64,000 bases of DNA from Endothia cerciana (taxonomy: Eukaryota > Ascomycota > Sordariomycetes > Diaporthales > Cryphonectriaceae), in NCBI GenBank assembly GCA_026119935.1, contig JALRMH010000060.1, positions 154,908-218,907 on the forward strand, read 5' to 3'. Of this stretch, positions 24,001-34,795 are shown one piece after another (position 1 is the stretch's first letter; every line of letters begins with the position of its first letter). The notes under the pieces are model-generated. The model did not search any database. It saw nothing but the letters and a program-made list of their open reading frames with translations, and had not been told where the DNA came from. A program made the translations under genes and the position numbers.

Positions 24001-24647
24001 TCTTTGGCCCATAGGTCGTTCGTTCTTTCCGAATCGTCTTCCTGCGTCTTCAGTTTCTTCTGAACCGTCTCAAGCCGTCTTCTAGTCTCTGTTGCGGCGT
24101 CAACAGCTTCATCTCGTTCACGAGCCAACTCCCCGAGCGCTGATGAAGTGCCTCCCTCCAACAGAGCCAACTGCCGCTTGAGGGACCTGTTCTCCTTGGA
24201 CGTGGTGATGAGAGTTGTCTCGAGGTTGTCCCCTTCATCTCGCGTTGACTGCAGCGTGGCCTCCAAGCCCTCTATCACTTTCAGTTTCTCGTCCTGGTCC
24301 CTTTTCAGGGATAGGATCTCAGCGACCAGGTTCGCATGCAGAGTAGGCGTGAACCGGCGTGGATCCAGGATGCTGATCTTCTCGTCGGTCGCGAGGTCTC
24401 TGATGACCCTGTCACTCTTGTCGGTCTTGTCGCTGCCGGGCATGGGCGGTGGTGACTTGGTAATCCTGCCAGGTGGGGTGATGGAGCGCCTGGATCGTCT
24501 CGAGGCCCGGGAAGACGGCCTCGAGCCCCTTGATGGTGGTTTGGCGTCCATTGGTTTCGTGAGGGTTGAAGGGGCGGGCACACTCAACTCGTCCTCTGTC
24601 TCCCGGGCCGTTATGGTGGGATGTGATGCTTCCATCGCGAGGCTCAT
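20343..24647 (-). CDS. apsA: Cortical anchor with C-terminal PH domain, ApsA/Num1-like nuclear migration protein
   Basis: Two exons, 24647-21614 and 21553-20343, give about 1,414 residues. A Ser/Arg-rich head precedes a long coiled coil (about 85-270), which starts with the family motif DPRRFTPTLHANLVAEILSL. A long disordered middle follows. A pleckstrin-homology domain spans about 945-1071, from TMVGEWMFKYVRRR through RRWVWLAPYERAILWS and LTIQSVLDVKDD to HYLWLTALSFLAHS. In Num1, ApsA and Mcp5 this PH domain binds membrane phosphoinositide, while the N-terminal part captures dynein and mitochondria for nuclear positioning. The intron at 21554-21613 (60 bases, GTAAGT...CCTCAG) keeps the frame but splits the PH domain, and splicing gives GRK-LTIQSVLDV. 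A poly-Asn run coded by (AAC)n follows the PH domain. The tail is Arg/Ser-rich. ATG 24647 is the first in frame; a further 5' exon cannot be excluded. Confidence 0.9.
20985..21020 (+). repeat. (GTT)n microsatellite coding poly-Asn in the ApsA-like protein
   Basis: About 12 units, read as AAC on the coding strand. It expands or contracts in frame and so is likely length-polymorphic. Confidence 0.9.
21554..21613 (-). other. Intron inside the PH-domain coding region of apsA-like gene
   Basis: 60-base GT-AG intron with a canonical GTAAGT donor. Leaving it in would insert about 20 basic residues into a conserved PH strand. Confidence 0.85.
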
Positions 24648-26389
24648 CGAGATAATCTGTTAGGCTTCCGCAGGGAAGGGCGGCATATCAAGGTAGATAT
24701 GATGTCCCCTTATCCCCTGCGCTGCTGTCGCAAATGACCGCCGGACCAGAGCCTTGGTGAGCAACGTCCCCACCGTCCTGTCGCGGCTGCCCTGGTAGGC
24801 GACGGATGGGGGAATACACCCGAGAAGTGAAGCTTCTTCGCAGCCAAGTTTCAAGCCACGCTAAACTGACGATACCTGGTCAGCAAAGGCGGCGCACGGT
24901 TCAAGATATCTGGTCAACTCTCGACAAGGCTGAAGAGGGGCAAGGCCGAAGATCACATACGGGGTAATGAGAACGACAACTCAAGAGCCGAAGGCCAATT
25001 TTTGTGACGTGCAGCTTCTGCGGAAAGTCAATCGGGGGAAGGGTCTAGGAGACCGTAGCCAGGGTTGCATTCCGCGGCGATTGGCACGTCGGTTGTGTCT
25101 GAAGTTCTGATATAGCTCAGCATGAGCGCCTGGCTTGACCCCTGGAGTCCCCTGCGCATAACAAGCGGTGCTATTGAAGGGGCCCCAGGACGAACAGACG
25201 CAGGAATACCACACGTACCGTTCTTCTGGTAGACCCGTGATCTTGCAGATTGCAACGGGCACGGCTGGCTGGGGACGTTTCAATCCGAGTCATGGATCGA
25301 TGGCAGAGGCCGGCCTGGTGAACCACCTGACAGCATCGGTGCCGAGCAGAGATGATGGTGAGCCGATACAGGTGTGCGAGATTCCAGTGTCGTAGGCCCT
25401 TCGGGGGGAGATAAGCCAGGAGGCTCGTGAACCCAGCCCTTCCAAGACAAAATCTGGGGAGGCAGTGAATATACGGCACGCCTGTCGCCTTCGGGAAGGG
25501 GCTCTTATATCAACGTCGTACTCAGGCAGGGAGGAGCTGGGAGCACGACGACCGGACACCTGCCAGTGAAGGATCAGCACGAGGGGGATCAAACAGGGCG
25601 CTAGGTACTTCTGCGAGCCAAAGACAGCGGTGGACGCACCGCCGGTGCAAGACTGGCTGCCGTATCTCGGGCTGGTGGTCTCAGTCGCACGGGCGGTGCA
25701 GGGCAGTTCAAGGCACAAGGGGTGGGAACACGGCGGCTTGTTGGGAACTCACCCAGTTGGACAGCCTGGTGACCAACGACGAGCGGCCGAGCAGGTAAGG
25801 TTCGATAGCACGTGAGACAGGAACAGAAGCACAACAGGACTGGCCCGTCGGGGCAGAAGCAGAGCAGGAGCAGGAGCAGGTCTCAGTCACGCCGAGATGT
25901 CCGCCCGGTCACTACATGGATGGCGACCTGGCTAGTTCCGGCGGACGTAGAGAGGATACCCAACAGCGGTAGATCTTCCCGAGTATCGTGAGCCGATCGT
26001 GGTGTGTACCCACAGCGTCGGACACACGGACGGTGATGTTGTACTGTGGTCACGGCGACAGTGATATGTCGCGGTGTCAACGACAGTGAGGAGGACAGGT
26101 TCGACGGGAGACGGACGAGGGAATTGGATATTGGGCCGGGGGTGGGACGGGGCAAAATAGCACACAGACACCTGACAGCCAGGGCAAGGGTGTCGAGAAT
26201 TACGAAGGTATCCGGCGTACCTCGTATGTGGCGTGAGAGACGTGAGGCGCCATGGTATCAGGGTATGAAGAAAATAAGATTATCAGAGTGGGTTCGAGTT
26301 GAAGAGATTCAATTATATGACGAACAGAGGCAGGTTGCAGTGGAGCACATCCGAGCCCAGGGTCACAGTAGTACTATAGTAGTAGTAGT

Positions 26390-26448
<59 letters not shown>

Positions 26449-29400
26449 TACTACTACTACTACTACTACTACGACTAATTATGGTATGTACTATGGTGGC
26501 AGCCAGGGTGCCGGGCAAGGGTGGCACAGGCCTCGACGCGACGAGGGCCGCCGACCTCATTTTGGACCTGATCGAGGTCACAGCCTCAATAGACACCGGG
26601 GTCGGTTCGCCTGCTCCTGTGGGACCCGGTCTGTCCGTACGTCCTGATGGATCACAAGCAGGCCTCACCCAGCGGACGAGAGCGAGAAAGGGGAAATCGA
26701 CCACCGGCAGAAGAACATCTCGACACCGAATAGGACGAAGGAAGGGCAGGGGAGGAGGGCGGGGACCCTTTCGAGGCCATGATAAGATTCGTCCCTGCAT
26801 TGGTGTAGGACAGCGTACAGTACATTTGTGCAGTAGGGACGTGTAATGCAACCCAGGGTGTCCCACTGCAGGGAGAGGGGCAGAGAGGCATCGAATCTCC
26901 TGGTGGGAGACTCAGGATTGGCGAGAGTGGTCAAATTTGAGGAGCCGCCAGGCCATGGACCCCTAACCAGCCGAGCCCTCGTCTGGTCCGGGGAAGCACC
27001 TTGGCACCTCACGGGAGGGGCCCCCTGCTGTACCTACTACTACGTTACTGTACCCCCCAGCCGACCCCGTGTTAGAGAGACCCGTGTACTATGTATCATA
27101 GCGCTATAGTACTCCCGTAACCCCCCCCTTTGGGGCACCGACCTGAGGATCAACCCCGCCGTGCCTGTCCCCGAACAGCTAGCCCGAGCTCTTCTCTTCC
27201 CGCCCAACGTCCGCGCAGACCTACCACTACATACTGGTGGTACAGGTAGCATGAAATGGCACGGCAGAGGGACAGCAGGCGGCACGCAGCGAGCTAAAGA
27301 AGAAGGACGCGGGCCGTTCCTGTGCGCGGGCCTCGCTGACAGCGAGTCCAGCTCGTCAACATGAGGTTGGGGGGATGTATCTTCAGACATGGAGGCCCAG
27401 AGATCGTCTCTTATCGGTAAGCATCTCGTGCATGTGAAGATGGGCAGAGGTCGGTGGTCCCTATGTTATGCAGCAGAGCATCTATACTACCCACATATTG
27501 ATTACCATGGTAGGGTCCTGAGGTGCTTCAGGTCCCTCCGTATGTAGTAGGTGGGTCGTGGTGCGTCCCCCTACTGAGCAATAAATAGGTGTACATCAGG
27601 CCGGCTGCAGGTGCATTAGGTGCCAGGGACCGCTGGAAGGGCACGACCCTGTCCTTCGGGGAGGGGGGAGGGGAAGCCACGCGGGCAGAGGCCCCAGCGA
27701 GGGGGGCCCCCTGGCGGTTTTTATTTTCTCTAGGGTGGCGGCCTCTTATTCCCTTTCTCGAGCCCTGGAAGCGTCCCTCTGCTTCTTCCTCGACTCAAGT
27801 TCCTCCGTCGATCCGATTTCGCTTATGCACAGACCGTACTATATACGGGGACATGGTCGACTCTGCTCTCCTCCAATCCTGGATCCGCCCCGGCGACACG
27901 TACCACCACGCGCTGCAGTCTGCTGTGCACCGCCCATGGGGAGTCGGTCGGCTGTGGCATCCGTCGACCCAACACCAAGCTCTAGACTCGGCGAGGCGGG
28001 CGGGCGGCTGCATGGCACGGCACGGCGTCGAGAAGCAATGCAGGCATACCTTAGCTGATGAAGGGATCCCGCTCGGCCCAGGGAGGGGGGGGGGCGCCTT
28101 CTGCAGTAGGGTGGCGTGAAATGGGTGCTGCGCTGTGCCGCACCGTTGCAGCCCCGGCGTGATGGTCCCCACCGGCCTTGCACGGTCGTCACCCTGCGAA
28201 ATTGCCTTTGCTTGATTGATCTTCGCCTTAATCTCTCCAACGGGCCACGGCCAGTCTGCCCAATTCGACCTTACGGGTTATTAAACGGCGGGGCGGCCAC
28301 TCATGTCCGCAGTCCGGGTGACGCTGCCCAAATCACGCATAATCACAAGCCACTCGGCCTCGTCTTCCAACCAGCAGCAGCAGATGGCGCCGGCCTGCGA
28401 CGACAAGGTAATGCCGCACCCTTCGAGCTGTGGTGGTGGTGCCCGTCCGCGGCCCCGTTCGGAACTGCCCGTGTCCGGGTGGTGCCTCCTCAGGACTCAC
28501 CTTGTTGATGGTGCTCTGGCAGCAGTTGTGCTCCACGTTGTGCTCCACCAGACTGGAACATGATGAACGCCACCCGGACAAAGACCATTCAAGGATCAGC
28601 GTTGCTGCTATGTAACTCGCGCGATGGCCGCCCACGAGCAGACCTCCCAGAATACAGTTCCGCCTGGTGGGCCCGACCGACATCTTGGTGCTAAGGCACC
28701 TCCCCATGCATGGGCCTCAAGATTGACTTAGGCAAACATGCCTCCTCCGATGACAAGGCAGCAAAAGGTTGCCAGCTGCTTCGGGGGATCGACAGCTTTA
28801 GTATTGATACCCAACTGCACATCACCCTCTAGGGCAAGCAAATCCCCAGAGGGCCGTCCTTGCGGGCGGGCTGTTGCGAGACGGCACCTTGCCCTACCTC
28901 TTGAGTTTTTTTATTTTTTTATTTTTTTCCTTTCCCTGCTGGGTCCCCAAGCCTCGCGTGCACGTGCTCGCGCGCCAAGTCGACCAGCTCCCCAGCTACG
29001 CACGAGGAGACATTGGTAACGTTTCAACGCCTCGCAAGCCACGAGCGTCCCACAGCAAGAGCCTAGGTCTTCTGCACCATCCCGGAAGCGTTATACAACT
29101 TTTTGCGCTGATACTGAGCTACGCAAGAGCGCAAGCCACAGGAACCCTCGCAATCTTATTTCAGGTGGCCGTGAGCTTCTCCTTTGCCCGTTAGAACCAT
29201 GCGCGCTTTCGTTGGCTGTTTTCTTGCTCCTACTACCATAGTACCACGGTATGTCCAAGCGTTTTTCACCAGTGGAGCAGCTACGTGGGGCTCATCCTTC
29301 GAAAGAGGATCCACAGAGCACTCACCCAAGCCACCGGGTCGCAGCCGCATGTACGATCGAAGCGAATGATCCGTGGAGCATTCCGTGGTGTCGGTGCTCC

Positions 29401-31192
29401 GAGGTGCCCGTCGCCGCTTCCGAATGCAACCCGAGTATGCCAGTCTGACGAGGACCTAGTGTGGCTAGGTAGCCAGGAGCCTTCGGAGTCAAAACTCCTC
29501 TCTTTCTGAGTCCACATGCCATCAGTCAAGCAATGATGACTGGCCAGGTCTGCTCTCGAGCCTCATAATTCCTGGCAGGGGCGTGCAGGGCCACCGGCGG
29601 CCCGGTCTCCGCGCATCCTTCTCTGAATGGAACCATGGATGCTGTTGGCCGCCTGCACACGTACCGAAGTCTAGCACACTTCTTAAAGTTCACAACTATC
29701 AGCTTCGTCTACTAACGCGAGTGCAAGGCCCCTGACCGATGACGGCGTTGCCCGAGGACTCCATTCGTGGCAAGGGTCAGAGGTAGAGGGTCTCAATACG
29801 GGGAACCGATGAGAGCGAGGATCACGAGTGTCGCTGAAAGATCGGCTGCCTCATCCTACCACTCCGCCAGAGCCATGACGGGCTCCTTACAGAAACCCGG
29901 GTGGTCAGGGGAGCTGAGTCCATCGTGAGCACCGATCGGAGGAGGCTCAATGCCCAATTCGACCAAGTCGTACTTCTGTCGGGACAACTCCCGGAACAAT
30001 CCCCGTCCAAACCTGGCTTCCAACGTCCCTTATGCGTCTGGATATGACTGTGCTGCATTCCAAGCCGCCCCATAGCACATGATAGGATTGTCAAGCCGGG
30101 TACGCAATGGTATGACACAGCTGTGTGGTCACATATTGACTTTCTCTCAGACTCGGTACTGGCCCACCGGCATCTAGATCTCATCTAGATGTGACACCGA
30201 TGCGGCAACGGGCGGTGTTCCTCTTACAATGCTTCTGCGATACCGGATATCACGCACGGGACACAAATGGCGTGTTATACGGCACCTTTCATATCTGAAC
30301 ACCACGCCGAAGAATTACCATGTCTGGGACAGAGATGTCCTGGCAGCCCCAGCCGTATCTCGACTGCTCACGTTGCAGGATAGCAACATCTGTGATGTGA
30401 TCATTGCAGCAGGACCAGGCCGGAGTTCGTCTGATCCCACCGAGCAGCGCGACCGTCTCTGGGTAGCTCCACGTGGTAACAATGTCACGCGGTCCAGCCG
30501 GGAATCCAATCCTAGTGCTCAGCTCCAGGACGAATAGAGCGGCATATCAGCCATCAGCGCACCTCGTTCGCTCTGCCCCGCGCCGACTCGTCTCAACTTC
30601 TTGCTCGTCACAGTATCACCTCCAGATCCCATCACGGCCGAGTGCGCCGAGAATCATCTCAGATATGCACTTGTGCAAGACGTAATGCACCAGCGGGGGG
30701 CCGAGGACCTCCTGCGGAAGACCCGAAGTCCGCTGTGATGTGACGAGAGATGCCTCACAGGCCATCAGAACGGGCCGCCCTCGAATGAAGCCAGGTAGCG
30801 ATTTACGCAAGCCCTCCTGTTCCCATGTGATGACGCCTCGGGCTTATTTCCCACATGCCCGAGAAATCACGTTATTTCGGTGAGCGCTCGCTTCCAGGAG
30901 CTGTCAAGGGTCCCGGGAAACCGGATCGGACGCCCTGCACGAAATGTTGGTGTACCAAGCACAGGCTTCCTCTCGATGGGGTCCATCCCCACCCATTAGA
31001 CTTTCGGCCGTCTCTCGATTATTCCTCATCCAGGAAAGATACCTGATTATGTACACTATGTGCGTTTTTCGCACGGACCCTAGGCCGGCCTGACTCTGGA
31101 ACCTTACACAAGCCACCCTCGCCCTCCTTCCATGCGAATGACTACGCGAAGAAAGAAAGAAAAAAGAAGGTTTCGCGAGATCAGTTTGAATG
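24648..31192. other. 6.5 kb gene-poor intergenic region
   Basis: No open frame with family-like sequence, signal peptide or consistent intron structure was found on either strand. The DNA is GC-rich, not AT-rich, so it does not look like a RIP-mutated transposon. It holds the compound CAG/TAG/CTA repeat at 26366-26472 and several short GTAC-type dyads. Confidence 0.5.
26366..26472 (+). repeat. Compound trinucleotide repeat (TAG)n(CAG)~14(TAG)n(CTA)n
   Basis: A TAG run leads into about 14 CAG units (26391-26433), then TAG units (26434-26450), which meet their own reverse complement, CTA units (26451-26472). The last two blocks are mutually complementary and can fold into a hairpin. Confidence 0.92.
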
Positions 31193-32532
31193 TCACACCT
31201 GGGCATCGGCCTTTTCCGGGAGCCGCTCTGAGGCGGTTGGTATGTTCTTGTCGATGATAATGGGGTATTTGTCCAGGGACTCGTACCACTGGACGACGGA
31301 ACCAATCTGCCCAAATCATAAAATCATCAGTCTTCATTTCTCTCAATTTCATTTCCCGCGGGAAGAACGACTCGTGTCGGCCGTCCTTTCCAAAATGACA
31401 CAAAGGGTCAAGCCATCTCGCGTGCGAGCACATGCCTTCTGAGCTGGGCCGTCTCCAGTTGGGCAGATGCTCGCAGCTGCGCTTGTTTGAGATTGCAGTT
31501 GTGCATGAGAAATGACCCGAGATGAAGGGCACAGGCGGCGGGTGACTTACCAAGAAGGCCCAGGAGCCGATGAACGTAGACCAGACCCCTGCCAATTCGC
31601 AAGCCTCGTTGCTCGAGGCGAATCCGAAGGCGCCGCAGAGGGTGAAGCCTATGGCGCCGATGAGGTTCCAGAAGCCAATGTGCCAGCCCAGGACCGTCGG
31701 CGCAGGTATATACCACTTCTTCTGTGTCTCGAGCATGAACAGCCAGCTCGAGACGATGAAGCCCGTGCCGCCGATGACCTGTGGAGCCAAGATGTCAGAA
31801 TGGGCCCGTTCAGCAATTCACCCCCGTGTGGCTCTTGCTGGGGCGGCAAACTCTAAAGATTTTGGGGAAGGGGGGGGGGGGTGTCCATCGTCCGCCGGAC
31901 GTGGGCCGTCGAGACTCACCTGGGGTAGCCAGTAGATCCCATTCGTAGCCGGCAGCGAGAGGACGTTCAGGATCTGGGGGAGCCCCGTGAAGCCCGAGAT
32001 CCAGAAGACGGTAGCCCCGATCATCTGCGAGAGGCAAGCGAGGAAGCCAATGTCGCGGAAATAGTGCGTCCTCAGCTCGTACCACGACGGCCACCACGTC
32101 CAGGCCCTCCTCCCCTGATCAGCCGCCGCCCCGTCGTCATCGTCGTCGTCGTCGTCGTCGCTCCCGCTGCTACCACCGTTGCCGCCCTCCACCGTGCCGT
32201 CGTAGCGGACGCCTTCCCTGCTCAGCCACCGGCTCTTCTGGACGTGGTGGTGCCGGCAGCCACCCTTGTCCCGCCTCAGCGTCAGCAGGTCCTCGGCGCT
32301 GTGCTCGAGGGCCCACCCGAAGCACTCGCAGCGGTTCTCGTTGACGGCCTCGATCATGAGGAGGACGCTGCCCACCTCGAAGATGGTGGCGCCCACGACG
32401 GCCGACACGCCGCCGCCCCAGGCAGACTCGCCCGAGAAGGTGTCGGCCGGGTTGGTGATGGGGAGGAGCTCGAAGAAGCCGTTGATGACCCAGACGACCT
32501 GTGGAAAGGGATTAGCACATATATCCATCCCA

Positions 32533-32565
<33 letters not shown>

Positions 32566-33153
32566 GTCTCTCCTCCTATAGACATATATAAATTGAAAGA
32601 AGAAACCCCCGACATGAACAACACCGTGTCGAGTGACCCCCGTTGAGTGTCCGCGGGGAAGGGAGGGAGGGGGGGATAGATCTCGTAAGCGACTTACCGA
32701 TCCCAGCGTGAAGATGATGGCGACATCATACGAGACGTCCCACACCGGGTACCGCAGGACCATCCGCCCGATCCCCGCCAGCGTCGCGGACCACGTGTTC
32801 GTGAACCTGCTGGGGGCCGCAACGCCCGTCCCGGCCCCGGCGGCCGACGGCGTCAGGGCGAGGGCGTGCCGGCCCTTGCGGTTGTCGCGGCTGCGCCAGA
32901 CGGTGTAGACGCCCGTGTGCGAGGGCTGCTTGACGGCCAGCTCGGGCGAAGGGGGGCCCTTCCGGTCCCTGCCGTCCTCTCCTCCTTCCCCATCCCCGGC
33001 CGACGACCGCGCCGGCTTGTCCGCCGCCGGCGCGGGCCTGGGCCTCTCGACGGAGAGGAGGCGGGTCGTCGGGTTCAGGAAGGAGAGGGGCCCGGCGACG
33101 TGGTCCGCGTCGTAGTGGCGCCCCCTCCAGTGGTCGGTGCTGCGGTCGGTCAT
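31193..33153 (-). CDS. Fungal integral membrane protein, six predicted TM helices, unknown function
   Basis: Four exons: 33153-32698, 32498-31920, 31778-31551 and 31306-31193. All junctions are phase 0 with GT-AG borders (donors GTAAGT, GTGAGT, GTAAGT), giving 458 residues. Exon 1 is a soluble head (about 1-125) ending in RYPVWDVSYDVAIIFTLGS. The hydrophobic segments are IIFTLGSVVWVINGFFELLPI, VSAVVGATIFEVGSVLLMIE, FLACLSQMIGATVFWISGF, IGGTGFIVSSWLFMLE, HIGFWNLIGAIGFTLCGAFGF and GVWSTFIGSWAFLIGSVVQW. Between segments 2 and 3 is a hydrophilic loop with an Asp run from a GTC/GTCGTC repeat. The short tail ends in KADAQV. I recognise it as a conserved fungal membrane protein without known activity. 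Introns 1 and 2 (199 and 141 bases) carry CT and C/G repeats. It shares an 823-base divergent promoter region with the haloacid dehalogenase-like gene. Confidence 0.87.
31307..31550 (-). other. Intron 3 of membrane protein gene
   Basis: 244 bases, GTAAGT...GGGCAG. It joins WAFL to IGSVVQWYESL inside the last membrane helix. Confidence 0.85.
31779..31919 (-). other. Intron 2 of membrane protein gene
   Basis: 141 bases, GTGAGT...CCACAG. It includes a homopolymer of C on the coding strand. Confidence 0.85.
32499..32697 (-). other. Intron 1 of membrane protein gene, with (CT)n run
   Basis: 199 bases, GTAAGT...CCACAG. The dinucleotide run at about 32533-32573 explains the length. Confidence 0.85.
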
Positions 33154-33187
33154 GGCGCGAGCCCCGCGTGGCACCCCTCTGGCAGGT

Positions 33188-33232
<45 letters not shown>

Positions 33233-33976
33233 TTACGTACGAGAAAGACGGGCCTGCGGGAATCTTCCCCCGTACGTGGGCCACGGCAACAGAGGTGGAT
33301 CGGAACGGGGTCCCGCGGGCGAAAGGTCTTGGCGTCGACCCCGACCAACTATTTACAGCACGGCGGGGTGGGGCGCCACGAGACGGAGGCGCGCCGGACT
33401 GCTGGCCCGGGCGTGTAGGTGTGAGTGAGTGCGCGCAGGAAGCAATTGGGAGGGAGGCGTCGGTGCTATGCAACAAACAATGCTCAACTGATGTACACAC
33501 GGAAAACCCTGAGGCTCTACACGAGAAAACGAGAGATCAGGACAGGCGAGCTCGACAAGGGACAGCGACGGGGACGAGGACTACACACGTCCAAAGACCG
33601 ACACCGTGGTCGGTGGTTTTTTTCTTTCTGCGTGACGCGCTCCTCGCTCGGCCGCAGGTTATTTTGGGCCCATTAGTTGGCAGGAATTGCAGAATTCAGG
33701 GGCTCGGATGGCACCAGGCCCCGCCCATCCCTCCCCTGGCTCGACGTCAATTCTATAGTGCTGCCGTATCTGCAGGCGCCAATGCAGAGGCGTGCATGAG
33801 CCGATGATCCGCCTTTGGCACCCCCCCGCGGGAGGGTTGTGGGGTCCCATAGATTTCTTCGGTTGGTGGGTGTAAGTCTCTAGACGACACGTCCCACGAC
33901 ACATTCCGGAAGAGTGACGCGGGCTCAGATCGCCTGTCAAGATATCGTGGCAAGGCTTGACCTTGTGTGTTGTACA
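33154..33976. promoter_or_regulatory. Shared divergent promoter region with (GT)~20 tract
   Basis: 823 bases between the start codons of the membrane protein (-) and the dehalogenase-like gene (+). It contains an uninterrupted (GT)n run at about 33190-33231, close to the membrane-protein start. No other coding signal. The promoter role is inferred from the head-to-head layout. Confidence 0.5.
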
Positions 33977-34795
33977 ATGGCCCCTCCAGATCTCGCAGCT
34001 CTCAAGGGAGTAAAGGCCCTCGCCTTTGACACCTTCGGGACGGTGGTCGACTGGCGGTCCTCCGTGGAGGACGAGCTGAGGGCCGCCATCAGGACCAAGA
34101 AGGAATCACACGAGTTCCGGTCACTCCCGACCAGCCTACAACAGCGGGCCCAGGAGCTGACAGGCCGAGACTGGGCGGCCTTCGCGCAGGAGTGGCGCAA
34201 CGCCTACGGGGAGTTCACCCAGGGCTTCAGGGCGGGCGAGACGCCCTGGAAGGACATCGACACGCACCACCACGACAGCCTCGTCGAACTGCTGGACAGG
34301 TGGGGGCTCTCGGGCCTGTACACGCCGGCGGAGGTCGAGGGGCTGAGCCTGGTCTGGCACCGGCTGCGGCCGTGGCCAGACTCGGCCGAGGGCATCCGCA
34401 GGCTGAACGAGCTGGGACTGGTGACGGCCACGCTGTCGAACGGGAACCGGTCCCTGCTGGCGGACCTGGACAGGTTCGGCGGCCTGGGGTTCAGGATGCT
34501 GATCTCGGCCGAGGACTTCAGGGCGTACAAGCCGGACCCGAAGACGTACCTCGGGGCCGCCAGGGCGGTCGGAGCGCGGCCGGAGGAGGTGGCGATGGTC
34601 GCCGCGCACCTGGGCGATCTAGACGCCGCGCGGAGGCAGGGGCTTAGGACGATCTACGTGGAGAGGGCGCAGGAGGAGGCCTGGGCCGAGGATGATGAGA
34701 AGTACCAGGCTGCGAGGCAGTGGGTCGACCTCTGGGTCGGAGAGGCGGAGGGAGGGTTTCTTGAGGTCGCGAGGAGACTCGGCGGTGCGGCCTGA
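33977..34795 (+). CDS. Type II haloacid dehalogenase-like HAD hydrolase
   Basis: Intronless, 272 residues. HAD core: motif I KALAFDTFGTVVDW with nucleophile D18, motif II ATLSNGN with S154, motif III lysine K185 in YKPDPKTY, and motif IV VAAHLGDLDAARRQGL with D214/D216. A helical cap lies between about 30 and 120. L-2-haloacid dehalogenases open with FDxxGT and use a conserved Ser-Asn pair, both seen here. The motif IV region follows the family's AAHxxDLxxARxxG pattern. Fungal members are mostly untested; the true substrate may be a small phosphate or haloacid. ATG 33977 is chosen as the only in-frame ATG before motif I at a suitable distance. It is divergently transcribed from the membrane-protein gene. 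Confidence 0.9.
   Translation: MAPPDLAALKGVKALAFDTFGTVVDWRSSVEDELRAAIRTKKESHEFRSLPTSLQQRAQELTGRDWAAFAQEWRNAYGEFTQGFRAGETPWKDIDTHHHDSLVELLDRWGLSGLYTPAEVEGLSLVWHRLRPWPDSAEGIRRLNELGLVTATLSNGNRSLLADLDRFGGLGFRMLISAEDFRAYKPDPKTYLGAARAVGARPEEVAMVAAHLGDLDAARRQGLRTIYVERAQEEAWAEDDEKYQAARQWVDLWVGEAEGGFLEVARRLGGAA

Noticed and set aside
26046..26846. 266-codon frame with poly-Ala/Val/Leu
   Set aside because: The hydrophobic run is just the trinucleotide repeat in translation; the flanks show no protein-like pattern.
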